A DNA stretch of 61,264 nt from Iphinoe sp. HA4291-MV1 (lineage in GTDB: Bacteria > Cyanobacteriota > Cyanobacteriia > Cyanobacteriales > Nostocaceae): NCBI GenBank assembly GCA_019359415.1, contig JAHHHH010000040.1, positions 1-61,264 on the forward strand, in the 5' to 3' direction. Below are positions 37,271-47,280 of this stretch, piece by piece. The position numbers and the translations under genes were made by a program. The notes beneath the pieces were generated by a model. It searched no databases. It saw nothing but the letters and a program-made list of their open reading frames with translations, and was not told the origin of the DNA. Every line of letters starts with the position of its first letter. Position 1 is the stretch's first letter.

Positions 37271-37423
37271 ATATCATGTCCGGTTAATTGCTTATAAATC
37301 CCGCACAACCCCACCCCGGTTTTGTCTTGCGCCAAAACCGCCCCACCCCTTACTAACGGGAGGGGATTAAGGGGTGGGGTGCAGATATTGCGGGAATCAC
37401 AACTAATCAACCGGACATGATAT
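37271..37423. mobile_element. MITE-A copy 2 (153 bp, uninterrupted)
   Basis: Inverted relative to copy 1 and the same length; ends ATATCATGTCCGGTT and complement. It contains the CTTACTAACGGG target of MITE-B only once, giving the empty site for comparison. A partial third end, ATATCATGTCTGGTTAA, abuts it at 37425-37441. Confidence 0.9.
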
Positions 37424-37424
37424 A

Positions 37425-37441
37425 ATATCATGTCTGGTTAA
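37425..37441. repeat. solo MITE-A end that overlaps the peroxiredoxin stop codon
   Basis: ATATCATGTCTGGTTAA, one mismatch from the MITE-A terminus. On the minus strand its TTAACC provides the TAA stop of the gene at 37438. Confidence 0.8.
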
Positions 37442-37995
37442 GTAGCTGCTTTTTGCAACTCATCGAGTCGTGCTAGAACTTCCTTACTGTGGATGGCTGG
37501 ACTGACTTTAACAAAAGTCTCACGCAGAATACCTTGCGGGTCAATAATAAAGCTGTGACGCACAGATATAAAGCTCATCCAAGAACCGTATGCTTTGCTC
37601 ACCGTGCCGGTGGTATCAGCCAACAAGGGGAATTTTAGTCCTTCTGAATCGCAAAATTCAGCATGAGAATCAACATCGTCAGCGCTAATACCAACAATTT
37701 GAGCTTTTTTTTCTATGTATTTAGGCAAATCTTGTTGAAAGCGACGAGCTTCTATAGTACAACCAGGGGTAAAGTCTTTGGGGTAAAAGTAGAGGACTAC
37801 CCATTGACCGCGCAAGTCAGAGAGGGATAGTTTACCATCGCCAGTGTTTGTTGGCAAAGTAAAGTCAGGTGCAGGTTGATTAATTGCAGGTAGTTTACCA
37901 CCAAGAGCATCAGCAGTTGGGACAAAATTTAACCAACTGATGACGGTCAAACATGTGACAAATAATATACTCAAAAAAGTGCGACGGGAAATCAT
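37438..37995 (-). CDS. exported peroxiredoxin, PrxQ/BCP type
   Basis: 185 residues from the ATG at 37995 (MISRRTFLSILFV); an ATG at 38019 would add 8. The twin-arginine-like hydrophobic N-terminus with TADALG cleavage site (about residue 30) points to export to lumen or periplasm. The thioredoxin fold has the peroxidatic site DFTPGCT with Cys79. The usual PrxQ resolving Cys five residues on is Arg84 (CTIEARR); Cys115 may take that role. It reduces peroxides with thioredoxin. The gene ends inside a MITE terminus. Confidence 0.88.
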   Translation of the reverse strand: MISRRTFLSILFVTCLTVISWLNFVPTADALGGKLPAINQPAPDFTLPTNTGDGKLSLSDLRGQWVVLYFYPKDFTPGCTIEARRFQQDLPKYIEKKAQIVGISADDVDSHAEFCDSEGLKFPLLADTTGTVSKAYGSWMSFISVRHSFIIDPQGILRETFVKVSPAIHSKEVLARLDELQKAAT

Positions 37996-38115
37996 TATGT
38001 ATGTAGACCAGAAACACAACTTAAAATAAGTTTACAATTTTTGTTTTGGTTACTTGATACTCCTCAGTCTAGAAGACTGGGCTACACATACAAAGCCCGC
38101 CTGCGCGTGGCTCAA

Positions 38116-38367
38116 TTAATCAGAACTATTTTGGTGAGATTCTGAAGTGGTTTCTACGCTTTCGATGTATTGGCTGTCAAGGAGAAAGGCTCCTCTTGCA
38201 AAGCGAATACCCCAGTATCCACCAGGACGGCGGTCAAGGACCACGCCTTCTTCACCAATATGAATGACATCAGGAGGGCGTAGCATAGGCATGGGTTCAG
38301 CAGTTTTCACGTAAGGCGGTAGCGCTACGACGCGAACTTTACTACCAATGGTAAATTCTTGAGACAT
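38116..38367 (-). CDS. sipA: NblS-interacting protein SipA (DUF3148)
   Basis: 83 residues from the ATG at 38367, preceded by AGGAG; an ATG at 38400 would add 11 atypical residues. The conserved core (IGSKVRVVALPPYVKTAEP, MLRPPDVIHIGEEGVV, RPGGYWGIRF, LLDSQYIE) is diagnostic for the SH3-like cyanobacterial SipA family. In Synechococcus SipA binds the kinase NblS and modulates high-light and nutrient signalling to RpaB. Divergent from the TamB-like gene. Confidence 0.92.
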   Translation of the reverse strand: MSQEFTIGSKVRVVALPPYVKTAEPMPMLRPPDVIHIGEEGVVLDRRPGGYWGIRFARGAFLLDSQYIESVETTSESHQNSSD

Positions 38368-38847
38368 TTTTAAGAGACTCCTAACTAGTCTAAACACCAA
38401 TAAGAAAAATCGTTCTACGTTGAATCGAATGCTGCAGAGGAGTCGAACTATGGGAGAATAAAAGCTCTTGAATAGTTCACGATATTCAATAATTTTTCAT
38501 ACTACGCACCAATTCAAAAGAATTCTTGTTTAAGTGATAACTAAACACGTATAAGTATTCCTTTTGATAGTGTCAAAATACTTCTCAAGTTAGATTTTGT
38601 ATAATTATCTAATTTTCTCTACGGAATTTACATCGTTTAGGCTTGTCTTCCCGCTATAGTCATTGTCAGTATTGATGCAATTAGCAACAGAACTTATGAG
38701 TGTAGTTTCATAAACACGACACTTTCCAGTAACATAATTTTGTATTCTTTTGGAACCAAAACTTAAAACCATAGCTTTTGACTTGCTCTTGAAAACTGTA
38801 AATCGCTTATTTCACTGCTCACTTCAGTTCACAAACTGGTAACGGCT
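38368..38847. other. divergent promoter region of sipA and the TamB-like gene
   Basis: 480 bp, AT-rich. One TTACA half-site of the HLR1 type occurs near 38627 (TTTACATC), but no second half at the right spacing. No gene. Confidence 0.4.
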
Positions 38848-41800
38848 ATGACGCGCTCTCCAAACTCAGGAAATGAACAGGAGCCTAATAATCGTCGTCT
38901 GTGGCTCCTCCTCTTAGGACGTACTAGTATTGTTCTTGGAGTGATTTTACTAGCTGGAATCGCAGGTGGTGTTTTGTGGGCTAGGAACTATGTCTATAAA
39001 GATTTAGCACCTCTGGTTGAGAAAAATCTTCAGCAACTGCTTGGAAGACCAGTTAAGGTGGGAGCAGTTGAGCGGTTTTCACTTTCTAGTCTAAGATTTG
39101 GCTCACTTTCAATACCAGCAACTCCCACTGATCCAGACCGAGTTGCAGCAAAAGCGGTGGATGTAGAGTTCTCCCCCTTGCGACTTCTCTTCAACCGAAC
39201 ATTAGCATTAAATGTCACTTTAGTTCAACCCGATGTCTATCTTGAACAGGATAAGCAAGGGCGTTGGGTGACAACTCAAATTAAAACGGGAGAGGGAAAA
39301 GGCGTTATTCAAACTGAGTTGCAGACAATAAGGGTTCAAAATGGAGATGTGGTGTTAGTGCCAAATCCTACACCAACGAAACCCAAAGGCTCAGTCACGT
39401 TAGATCAAGTGAGTGGAATTGCGCGACTTTTGCCTAAAAATCAAGGAATTAGCTATGACATTGGTGCTCAACCAACCAGAGGAGGAACAGTCAAAATAGT
39501 TGGAGAGACACGACTGAGCGCACAACAAACTAACCTTAAGCTGCAAACGCAAAATTTACAAGCATCTGATGTTAGTCGATTAATTGAGCTACCAATTGCT
39601 TTGGAAGCAGGTCGTGTGGATGGTGACTTAGCAGTACAATTACAGCCTGATCAGCAACAACCCAATAAGCAGGAAATTGCTATTAATGGAACGGCTGTTG
39701 CCAATCAAGTCACTGCTCAAATTCAAAACGTTCCCCAAAAGTTTATCAATTCCAATGGAAGATTAACCTTCCAAGGTCAGACTGTAGGTCTGGATAATCT
39801 GAGTACGAACTATGGCAAAGTTCCGGCTCTGGTCAATGGCTCTCTCAATACCCAAACAGGTTACAATATTTCAGCTCAGGTAAAGGCAGTCAGTGCGAAA
39901 AATGTACTTGATTCGCTGAAAGTAAATTTACCTGTTCCGGTTGCAGGAGTTGTACAATCAAACATTCAGTTGCAAGGACCAATTCAACAACCAATCTTGA
40001 GCGGAACAGCAAGCAACATAAAACCCGTTCAAGTTGACCGCGTTCTGTTCAAGACTATCAGCACTGGGTTTCGTCTGAGTGTATCTAAAGCTGCATCTCA
40101 ACTTGCCGTTTCTAACCTACAGTTAATCCCTGCAACAGGTGGGCAAATTACAGGTAAAGGTCAAATTCAACTCGGTGCTAAAACCCAACAAGATGGAGCG
40201 AAAATTGACCTGCAAGCTGAAGGTGTCTCAGCAGATTTACTAGCGAGTGCTTACGGCTTTACTCCTCCCACAAGTATAGGTAATGTATCAGCAAAAGCCG
40301 AAATTTCTGGCTCCCCTGGTGGTAAACAACCTTTAACTATTGATATTGCCAGCATTCAAGCGACACCACCAGCCGGAGGACAAATTACAGCAAACGGTCA
40401 AATTCAACTTGCTCCCCAAGGTAACGTTTCGTTAAATATTCAAGCTCAAGGTTTACCAGGAAATGCGATCGCACAAGGTTACGGCGTTTCAGTTCCCTTC
40501 AATATTGGTGGTATCTCCGCCAACGCTAAAATCTCTGGTGTACTTGGTAAGCAACCGTTAGAAGTTAATGTTGCCAGAGTTCAGGCGACTCCGGAAGTAG
40601 GAGGGCAAATCACGGTAAACGGTCAACTTCAGCTAGCACCTCAAGGTAGAGTTTTGTTTAATGTCCAAGCTCAAAATCTACCAGGCGATGCGATCGCTAA
40701 AGCTTACAAGAGTTCACCTAATTTTACCATTGGTAATGTATCAGCAAATGCCAAGATTTTTGGCTCACTTGGCAATCTGCAAACAGTCGCACAAGTGCAA
40801 GCACCCACAGCTACCTACCCCACGGCTGCGCAAGTTGTTGTGAATCAACAAGGGCAAGGTATTTTATTCCGAGATGCTGTTGTCAAACTGGCTGGTGGTA
40901 CAATCAGGGGGACAGGTCAGTTGGCACAAGGTCGCTGGCAGACATTTGTTAATGCCCAGCAAATTCAATTAAGCCGTTTTGCACAGGTACCACCCCAGCT
41001 TCAAGGTGCTTTAGGCAATGCTGAGTTGAATTTATCGGGAACCACTGCTTCCTTCCAACCCTCAGCCATTCAAGCTTCAGGACAAGCAAGCCTCAACAAT
41101 GTGGCGGGAGGTATGGTTAACTTAAGGAATGTTAGTCTTAATAATGGTCGTTGGCAAGCAGTTGCTAATGTTTCCCAAGTTCAACTCAACCGTTTCTCCC
41201 AACAACTGCAAGGACGACTCAATAGCAACTTGCGCTTAGCGGGAACAACTCAATCTTTTGCGCTTTCCAATATTCGAGCCGCAGGACAAGTCGGCTTATC
41301 ACAAGGGTTATCGCTGCTTGCACAACCAATCACAGCACAAGTTCAGTGGAATGGACAACAGATTATTCTTGAGCGTGCTACATCACCCGGACTGAGTGCT
41401 AACGGTGTTGTGGCTGTTCAAGTACCAGAAACTGGCGCACCTCAAGTCACAGGTTTTAATCTCAATGTCCAAGCACGGAATTACAATCTCCAAAAAGCGA
41501 GCTCGAACCTTCCTAGTAATGTAGCGCTAAAAGGGCAACTTGATTTTACTGGACAAGTCAAAGGTACTCCAACAACACCTAACGCCTTTGGAAATATCCG
41601 GCTAGAAAATTTGAATGTCAATGGCTTGGCATTTGACCCTGTATTAGCTGGGAATGTAAGATATCAGGGAGGACAAGGTGGACAGTTGCAACTTGCAGGT
41701 AGGCAAGACAGAGTTGCAGTTAATTTAAATTCCAACAATCGCCCAACTTCATTTTTATTCCGACGTGATGGAGCAGTTGCAACTGGTAGAACAGAAGGAG

Positions 41801-44547
41801 ATAACTTGCTCGTCAACGTGCGAGATTTTCCTGTAGCTATTCTTAGTGGCTTCATCCCTAACAATACGTTAAAACCTTTTGCAGGACAAGCATCGGGTAA
41901 TTTAACCGTTAATCTTAATAACTATAGTGTGGCGGGAGATGTGGCGATCGCTAAACCTCGCGCTGGTAGAGTCACAGCAGATGAATTTCGAGGTAACATT
42001 AGTTATGCCGATGGTGCTGCGAATTTAACGAATGGTCAACTACAGATAGGAGACAGCAGCATAGCCCTCAGTGGAAATGTGCAAACAGGGAACAACCCCC
42101 AATTTCAATTTCTAGCTAGCTTTGACAAAACGAAAATCCAAAGACTTTTACAAGCATTCAATGTTTTTGATTTTGGAGATTTTGGTGGCGGGTTAGAGCT
42201 TCCAGAATTGGCGAAAGCAGAAGTTCTTAAAACTCAGCCTGTGAGTTTGCCAAATGCAGATTTAAAAACACAGTTAGGGTATTTCTCAAAAATTACAAAC
42301 CAAGTTGCACAACAGCAAGCACAAGAAAAAGAACCAACAACTTTGCCAACACTTGCAGAATTACAGGGTGCTCTTAGTGGAGCGATTGAAGTAGCTGGCT
42401 CATTGAAGTCAGGGTTGAATGCTAGCTTTAATTTTCTGGGCGATAACTGGCAATGGGGTAAATACTCCATCAAAGATGTCATAGCCAGAGGCACTTTTGC
42501 AAATGGTCTTGTGACACTGTCACCCTTGAGTGTAGATTTCAATCCAGGACTCCTAGCTTTTTCAGGACAGTTAGGAACAGAACAACTGTCCGGACAGTTG
42601 CGCGTCACAAGTTTACCTTTATCACTTGCACAGCCTTTTATAGACAGATTACCAGTTGATGTCACAGGTCAGTTGAGTGCTGTTGCTAACTTAGGTGGTA
42701 ATTTAAAAGACCCCAGTGTCGCAGGGGAACTGACGCTAGTAGATGGTACTATAAATCAACAGCCAGTGCAGACCGGGCAAGTCAATTTTAACTATGACAA
42801 TGCTCGTTTGAATTTTGGTAGTACTTTGTTGTTAACTGGAACACAGCCTGTTGAAATTACAGGTAATGTACCTGTAGCATTACCCTTCGCTTCAGTTCAA
42901 TCAGATAGCAATCAAATCAGTATCAATGCCAAAGTGCAAGATGAAGGCTTAGCGCTGTTAAACTTGTTTACTAATCAACAAGTGACTTGGGTGAATGGTC
43001 AAGGACAAGTGAATGTTGATATTCAAGGGACGTTAAACCAGCCAACTATTAACGGAGTCGCCACAGTCAATAATGCCACTTTTCAGGCTCAAGCCTTAGC
43101 CGATCGCTTGACAAATGTGACAGGAACGCTCCAGTTTAACGGCGATACGCTAACAGTTGAAGGTCTTCAAGGACGATACAATCAGGGTGGAGTGACTGCG
43201 GCGGGAATCCTGCCCATTTTTGCAAATCAAGCAGCACTAGCTCAAGCCGCTACAAATCCCCTCACTGTATCGGTAAACAATTTGGATTTGAATGTTCAAG
43301 GGCTGTATCAAGGAGGTGTCACGGGTGATGTTGTTATTCGTGGAACAGCGCGATCGCCTGACATTGGTGGGAAAATTGAGTTGAGTAATGGTCAGGTTGT
43401 CATTGGACAATCTAATACAGCTAGCGCAAAATCATCAGGTACACAAAGGACAACCAATAACGCAACAAAGACTTTCAGCCTACAACGAACACAAACGGAA
43501 GAAGCTACCACACAAGATGGTATGAAAACCACTTTTGGTATAGAGTCACCAAATGCACAAGGTAACGCAGCAGCCAGCACGACTCCACCGAATTTACCTA
43601 TAACGTTTGATAATTTACAGATCATTCTAGATAAAGATGTTCGTGTCTCCACTCAGCCTGTACTCGGCGGCTTTGTACCAGGAGGCGAACTGAGTCCTTC
43701 TATACTCAGCTTTGATGCAAAAGGTGATTTGACTATCAATGGTCCATTAGCCAAACCTCGTCCTGAAGGAGTTATTCGTCTGACGGGAGGACAAATCAAC
43801 TTATTTACAACTAAGTTTACCTTAGAACGGGGCTATGAACACACTGCAGAGTTTACACCCAGTCGAGGACTCGATCCAGATTTAGATGTCCGGCTTGTGG
43901 CAATTGTACCAGAGGCAAGCGGGATAACAGCTAATCGCATTTTAGCCTCTCCTTTTTCTAGCGAAATTAGTATTAGTGATGATGATGATGTTTCTGCAAC
44001 CAGCTTTGGAACTTTACGTACCGTTCGTGTTCGCGCAAGAGCAACAGGACCAGTGAGTGAATTGTCTGATAATCTGGAATTGACCAGCGAACCTAGCCGC
44101 AGTGAGGGAGAAATTATTTCTCTGTTAGGCGGTTCTATTATTAGTGGCTTCGGTCAATCAGACGCAACAACTGGAATTGCTAGCCTAGCTGGTTCTACTA
44201 TATTCGGTAGTTTGCAAGGAAGTATTACTGCGATCGGACAGGCGATCGGCTTTAGTGAATTTCGTATCTATCCTACTACTGTTTCCAAGCAGTCTCGGTC
44301 CAACGAGGAAAATAAAAAAGGAGAAACACCAAGTTCAGCTCAATCAAGTTCAGTTCTCGGCTTGACAGCAGAAGGTGTGTTTGATTTAAGTAAGAATTTC
44401 TCCGTTTCCTTATCGCGGGTTTTCTTAACTGATGAGCCTTTCCGTTATAACGTTATCTATCGAGTGAACGACGATGTTCTTGTGCGAGGCTCAACTAGTT
44501 TCTCAGACGACAGTCGTTTGCAAGTTGATTATGAGACACGGTTTTAG
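38848..44547 (+). CDS. TamB/DUF490-domain envelope protein
   Basis: 1,899 residues. One N-terminal membrane helix (about 20-45), then about 1,600 residues of beta-rich repetitive sequence, and a C-terminal TamB domain (about 1,500-1,899; LTGGQINLFTTKFTLERGYEHTAEF, SEPSRSEGEIISLLGG). TamB-like proteins form long hydrophobic grooves across the periplasm and are linked to outer-membrane protein assembly or phospholipid transport. An ~83-residue unit (GGQITxNGQxQLAPQG and onward) is repeated three times at about residues 430-640. It stands alone; no TamA-like gene is near. Confidence 0.9.
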   Translation: MTRSPNSGNEQEPNNRRLWLLLLGRTSIVLGVILLAGIAGGVLWARNYVYKDLAPLVEKNLQQLLGRPVKVGAVERFSLSSLRFGSLSIPATPTDPDRVAAKAVDVEFSPLRLLFNRTLALNVTLVQPDVYLEQDKQGRWVTTQIKTGEGKGVIQTELQTIRVQNGDVVLVPNPTPTKPKGSVTLDQVSGIARLLPKNQGISYDIGAQPTRGGTVKIVGETRLSAQQTNLKLQTQNLQASDVSRLIELPIALEAGRVDGDLAVQLQPDQQQPNKQEIAINGTAVANQVTAQIQNVPQKFINSNGRLTFQGQTVGLDNLSTNYGKVPALVNGSLNTQTGYNISAQVKAVSAKNVLDSLKVNLPVPVAGVVQSNIQLQGPIQQPILSGTASNIKPVQVDRVLFKTISTGFRLSVSKAASQLAVSNLQLIPATGGQITGKGQIQLGAKTQQDGAKIDLQAEGVSADLLASAYGFTPPTSIGNVSAKAEISGSPGGKQPLTIDIASIQATPPAGGQITANGQIQLAPQGNVSLNIQAQGLPGNAIAQGYGVSVPFNIGGISANAKISGVLGKQPLEVNVARVQATPEVGGQITVNGQLQLAPQGRVLFNVQAQNLPGDAIAKAYKSSPNFTIGNVSANAKIFGSLGNLQTVAQVQAPTATYPTAAQVVVNQQGQGILFRDAVVKLAGGTIRGTGQLAQGRWQTFVNAQQIQLSRFAQVPPQLQGALGNAELNLSGTTASFQPSAIQASGQASLNNVAGGMVNLRNVSLNNGRWQAVANVSQVQLNRFSQQLQGRLNSNLRLAGTTQSFALSNIRAAGQVGLSQGLSLLAQPITAQVQWNGQQIILERATSPGLSANGVVAVQVPETGAPQVTGFNLNVQARNYNLQKASSNLPSNVALKGQLDFTGQVKGTPTTPNAFGNIRLENLNVNGLAFDPVLAGNVRYQGGQGGQLQLAGRQDRVAVNLNSNNRPTSFLFRRDGAVATGRTEGDNLLVNVRDFPVAILSGFIPNNTLKPFAGQASGNLTVNLNNYSVAGDVAIAKPRAGRVTADEFRGNISYADGAANLTNGQLQIGDSSIALSGNVQTGNNPQFQFLASFDKTKIQRLLQAFNVFDFGDFGGGLELPELAKAEVLKTQPVSLPNADLKTQLGYFSKITNQVAQQQAQEKEPTTLPTLAELQGALSGAIEVAGSLKSGLNASFNFLGDNWQWGKYSIKDVIARGTFANGLVTLSPLSVDFNPGLLAFSGQLGTEQLSGQLRVTSLPLSLAQPFIDRLPVDVTGQLSAVANLGGNLKDPSVAGELTLVDGTINQQPVQTGQVNFNYDNARLNFGSTLLLTGTQPVEITGNVPVALPFASVQSDSNQISINAKVQDEGLALLNLFTNQQVTWVNGQGQVNVDIQGTLNQPTINGVATVNNATFQAQALADRLTNVTGTLQFNGDTLTVEGLQGRYNQGGVTAAGILPIFANQAALAQAATNPLTVSVNNLDLNVQGLYQGGVTGDVVIRGTARSPDIGGKIELSNGQVVIGQSNTASAKSSGTQRTTNNATKTFSLQRTQTEEATTQDGMKTTFGIESPNAQGNAAASTTPPNLPITFDNLQIILDKDVRVSTQPVLGGFVPGGELSPSILSFDAKGDLTINGPLAKPRPEGVIRLTGGQINLFTTKFTLERGYEHTAEFTPSRGLDPDLDVRLVAIVPEASGITANRILASPFSSEISISDDDDVSATSFGTLRTVRVRARATGPVSELSDNLELTSEPSRSEGEIISLLGGSIISGFGQSDATTGIASLAGSTIFGSLQGSITAIGQAIGFSEFRIYPTTVSKQSRSNEENKKGETPSSAQSSSVLGLTAEGVFDLSKNFSVSLSRVFLTDEPFRYNVIYRVNDDVLVRGSTSFSDDSRLQVDYETRF

Positions 44548-44848
44548 CCGTCTTATCCGCGATGGCGTAGATACTGCTGCGAAAGTGGGTTAATCAACAT
44601 AACTGTTACGTGAAACGTAATGTCTGACGAAATATTAGGCGCTACATTTTTCCTAGACAAAAACGGACACTCCTTAATTTTGAGGCGGTTGATCCGTTGG
44701 GTTATTGGGATTGTTGTCAATAACTGTCTCAAAATGCTCCAAGATCGTCGTTTTTAGTGAGGGACTTTGTAGAAGGTTGTCCGTTTTTGTCCGGGTTCAT
44801 CCCAACCCCTACAAAGTTTGTGCAGCCTTGACTTCCACCTCACTCAAG
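44548..44848. other. intergenic region with a long-range inverted repeat
   Basis: GACAAAAACGGAC at 44656-44668 and its exact complement at 44779-44791, 110 bp apart; an ACTTTGTAG / CTACAAAGT pair also flanks 44764-44820. This could be remnants of a small element. No ORF or target duplication is evident. Confidence 0.6.
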
Positions 44849-46315
44849 CTAAGCGGTTATCTCAGATTCGATAAGTTGTGGCTGCTGTGCTTGTGGCAAC
44901 AAACGCCCCACTCCTTGCTTAACAAAGCCTTGCAAGAAACCAATTTGCTGACTTTGCTGAAACACCTTCTGCAAGGTTTGCCCTAACTTGTCGAGATTCA
45001 ACGCTGTTCCAGAATTGATGGCGACTTCCTGCTGTTGGAAATATTCAACTAGACTTAAACCTGCTATGCGAGTCAGATAAGCTGCACTGACTCCCTGCAC
45101 CAAGCCACCAGCAACAAAGGTAACAGCGTTACTCTTAAGCACTGTCCCTATTGCCTTAGAAGAAAGTTCTACCAAACCTAATTTCAGCATTAAACTTCCC
45201 ATGGTTCCAGCAACAGTTTGCGCCTGTTCTAAGGAAAATCTCTGTTGGTAGATACCACCTAAATCCATAACCATCTGTGCATTAATTGCCGCTGTTGCTA
45301 GGATATCAAGGGCTGGCACTGGGTTGACAAACGCTGCTGCTGCTGCTATCCACTGGTGTTGTTCTATGACTGGTACAGCGCGATCGCGTCTAGTTCCATT
45401 CAGCAAGTTTTTCGCCTCAGCTTTCAGCAACAAGGCTTTCCTCATTGTAGTTGCCCACACTAACTGCGGTCCTTGCTGTGTTAACATTTCACCCAACTGT
45501 TGCGTCAATTGTTGAATGTCTGGTGCTGGTACCTCCAGCCACTCTTGCACCCAACCATCTTCTTGATGCTTCCGTACTTTGATCGGACTGGGAGACGCTG
45601 TAGTCGCCACGACAAATGAAGGCATCCGATGCTTTAGCGACTCTAACACACTCACGCGTTCATCTGGCAAATACTGGTCTTGTTTGTTGAAAACCAGAAT
45701 TGTGCTTTGATTTGCTGTTTTTAGCTGTTGTAAAGTCTGAAATTCAGAATCTGTTAAATCCCCAGTTGTCAGAAACAAGACAAAATCAGATTTGTTTGCT
45801 TGTGTCAAAACATCTGCATCTGACTTTTCGCCTGCTTCTACAAACAAAGGTGGTGTTTCTTGGAATTGTACAGACGGAAAGCTTTGCGTCTCCACATTTT
45901 GGCAGCAACCAGATTCTAAGACTTGAATCAAGGTCGTTTTACCTACCGATTTGCCGCCAGTCACAGCAGCGATCATCTCTTGTCTATCTAACTCAACCGT
46001 GAGATGGGCAACTTGTTCTCGCAATGTCCCTATTGTTTCATGATTTTCTGCTTCTTGTGCAAGTTGGTTAACCACGGCTTCGGCTTTAGCAATGGTACCT
46101 TCCACTGTTGCACGATCCACAGGTGCACTGTTTAGCACCTCAGAACTATCTTGAGTTCGATTTAATTTGAATAACCACAAACCGCCGCCAAGGGCTAAGA
46201 GACTCAATAAACCAAATTCACCCATCTGCACCATTGAATGGTGCAAATTTTGTAACATCCACAGAGAAAAGGACAGTCCCAATCCTCCCACTAAAATCGG
46301 TCGCTGCAACTTCAC
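44849..46315 (-). CDS. DUF697-type membrane-associated GTPase
   Basis: 488 residues. Two N-terminal hydrophobic segments (about 5-22 and 33-50), a G domain with P-loop GGKSVGKTT (120-128) and NKQD (about residue 210), and a C-terminal DUF697-like Ala-rich hydrophobic part (about 330-450). The lack of obvious DxxG is usual in this family. Such proteins are common in cyanobacteria, with no settled function; membrane or chloroplast-like roles have been proposed for relatives. Confidence 0.8.
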   Translation of the reverse strand: MKLQRPILVGGLGLSFSLWMLQNLHHSMVQMGEFGLLSLLALGGGLWLFKLNRTQDSSEVLNSAPVDRATVEGTIAKAEAVVNQLAQEAENHETIGTLREQVAHLTVELDRQEMIAAVTGGKSVGKTTLIQVLESGCCQNVETQSFPSVQFQETPPLFVEAGEKSDADVLTQANKSDFVLFLTTGDLTDSEFQTLQQLKTANQSTILVFNKQDQYLPDERVSVLESLKHRMPSFVVATTASPSPIKVRKHQEDGWVQEWLEVPAPDIQQLTQQLGEMLTQQGPQLVWATTMRKALLLKAEAKNLLNGTRRDRAVPVIEQHQWIAAAAAFVNPVPALDILATAAINAQMVMDLGGIYQQRFSLEQAQTVAGTMGSLMLKLGLVELSSKAIGTVLKSNAVTFVAGGLVQGVSAAYLTRIAGLSLVEYFQQQEVAINSGTALNLDKLGQTLQKVFQQSQQIGFLQGFVKQGVGRLLPQAQQPQLIESEITA

Positions 46316-46417
46316 AACTTATGATTCTCCGCGCTATGCTGGTTTTTTTCAGGATATATCAAAACCCTGCCTCTGCGAATCCGACGGGCAGATGCACACA
46401 ATTTTCTTTACATAAAT

Positions 46418-46442
46418 CTCCCACGGCTTCAAGCCGTGGGAG
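46418..46442. repeat. IS200/IS605-like subterminal hairpin after devA
   Basis: CTCCCACGGCTT and its complement around one central base (12-bp arms), with GTGTCAAAAG on one side. The pattern TTGACACTCCCACGGCTT recurs in degraded form at about 51999. Such hairpins mark ends of TnpB/IS605-type elements. It may now serve as devA terminator. Confidence 0.65.
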
Positions 46443-46452
46443 TGTCAAAAGA

Positions 46453-47169
46453 TTATATATTGGTAGTTGTAGATAGGTTTGTCAAAGCAGCGTTTTCTAA
46501 CTTACCGTCTTCCATGTAGACAATGCGATCAGCTATGTCCAAGATGCGGTTGTCATGAGTCACCAACAAAATGGTACAAGCTTGCTCTTTCGCTAGATTG
46601 TACATTAGGTTCACTATGTCTCGACCTGACTTACTATCAAGGGCGGCTGTGGGTTCATCTGCGAGAACAATTTTGGGGTGACTCACCAGCGCACGAGCTA
46701 TGGCAATCCGTTGTTTTTGTCCCCCTGACAGGTCATCTGGGTAGGAATTAAGACAATGCCCTAATCCTACCAATTCTAGCATCTCGGCTGACCGTCTTTG
46801 TATTTCTTCTAGAGTAATACCCTTGTGCAGTTCTAAGCCCATTCTGACGTTCTGCTGTGCTGTTAAGCTACCATGCAGGTTGTGTGCCTGGAAAATGTAG
46901 CCGTTACTACGTCGCGTTAGCGTGAGTTGTTCTGCACTTACACCACAGAGTTCTTGCCCTAACACTCGTAAACTACCATATTGGGCAGAACGCAGCCCAC
47001 CCACCAAAGTCAGAAGTGTGGTTTTTCCAGAACCAGAGGGACCAGTCATAATGACAATATCACCGGCGTTTATCTCTAAGTTGATGTCCAATAGCACCTG
47101 TTTGCGGAGTTGTCTGTTACCAAAGTAGTGATTGAGATTTTGAACAGATATGACAGGCTCATTCATCAT
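46453..47169 (-). CDS. devA: DevA-type ABC exporter ATPase
   Basis: 238 residues from the ATG at 47169 (MMNEPVIS; 47166 equally possible); an ATG at 47208 would add 13 atypical residues. Walker A GPSGSGKTT, signature LSGGQ, Walker B IVLADEP and switch His (LVTHDNR) are all present. Closest in pattern to DevA, which powers the DevBCA exporter; in Anabaena one such set exports heterocyst glycolipids with TolC (HgdD). The heterocyst set cannot be told from its paralogues by sequence alone. Confidence 0.9.
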   Translation of the reverse strand: MMNEPVISVQNLNHYFGNRQLRKQVLLDINLEINAGDIVIMTGPSGSGKTTLLTLVGGLRSAQYGSLRVLGQELCGVSAEQLTLTRRSNGYIFQAHNLHGSLTAQQNVRMGLELHKGITLEEIQRRSAEMLELVGLGHCLNSYPDDLSGGQKQRIAIARALVSHPKIVLADEPTAALDSKSGRDIVNLMYNLAKEQACTILLVTHDNRILDIADRIVYMEDGKLENAALTNLSTTTNI

Positions 47170-47280
47170 TGTCATTAGTAAAAACTTTTGAATTTTCAGA
47201 GAAGTCACTAGCCAAAGTTTCTTAGAGAACTCACCTATTTCTTGTCAAAAGCTCCTTCTTTAGGAAACATGGAGGAGCAA

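Noticed and set aside
38600-38640. HLR1 (RpaB) site upstream of the TamB-like gene
   Set aside because: Only one half-site is present.
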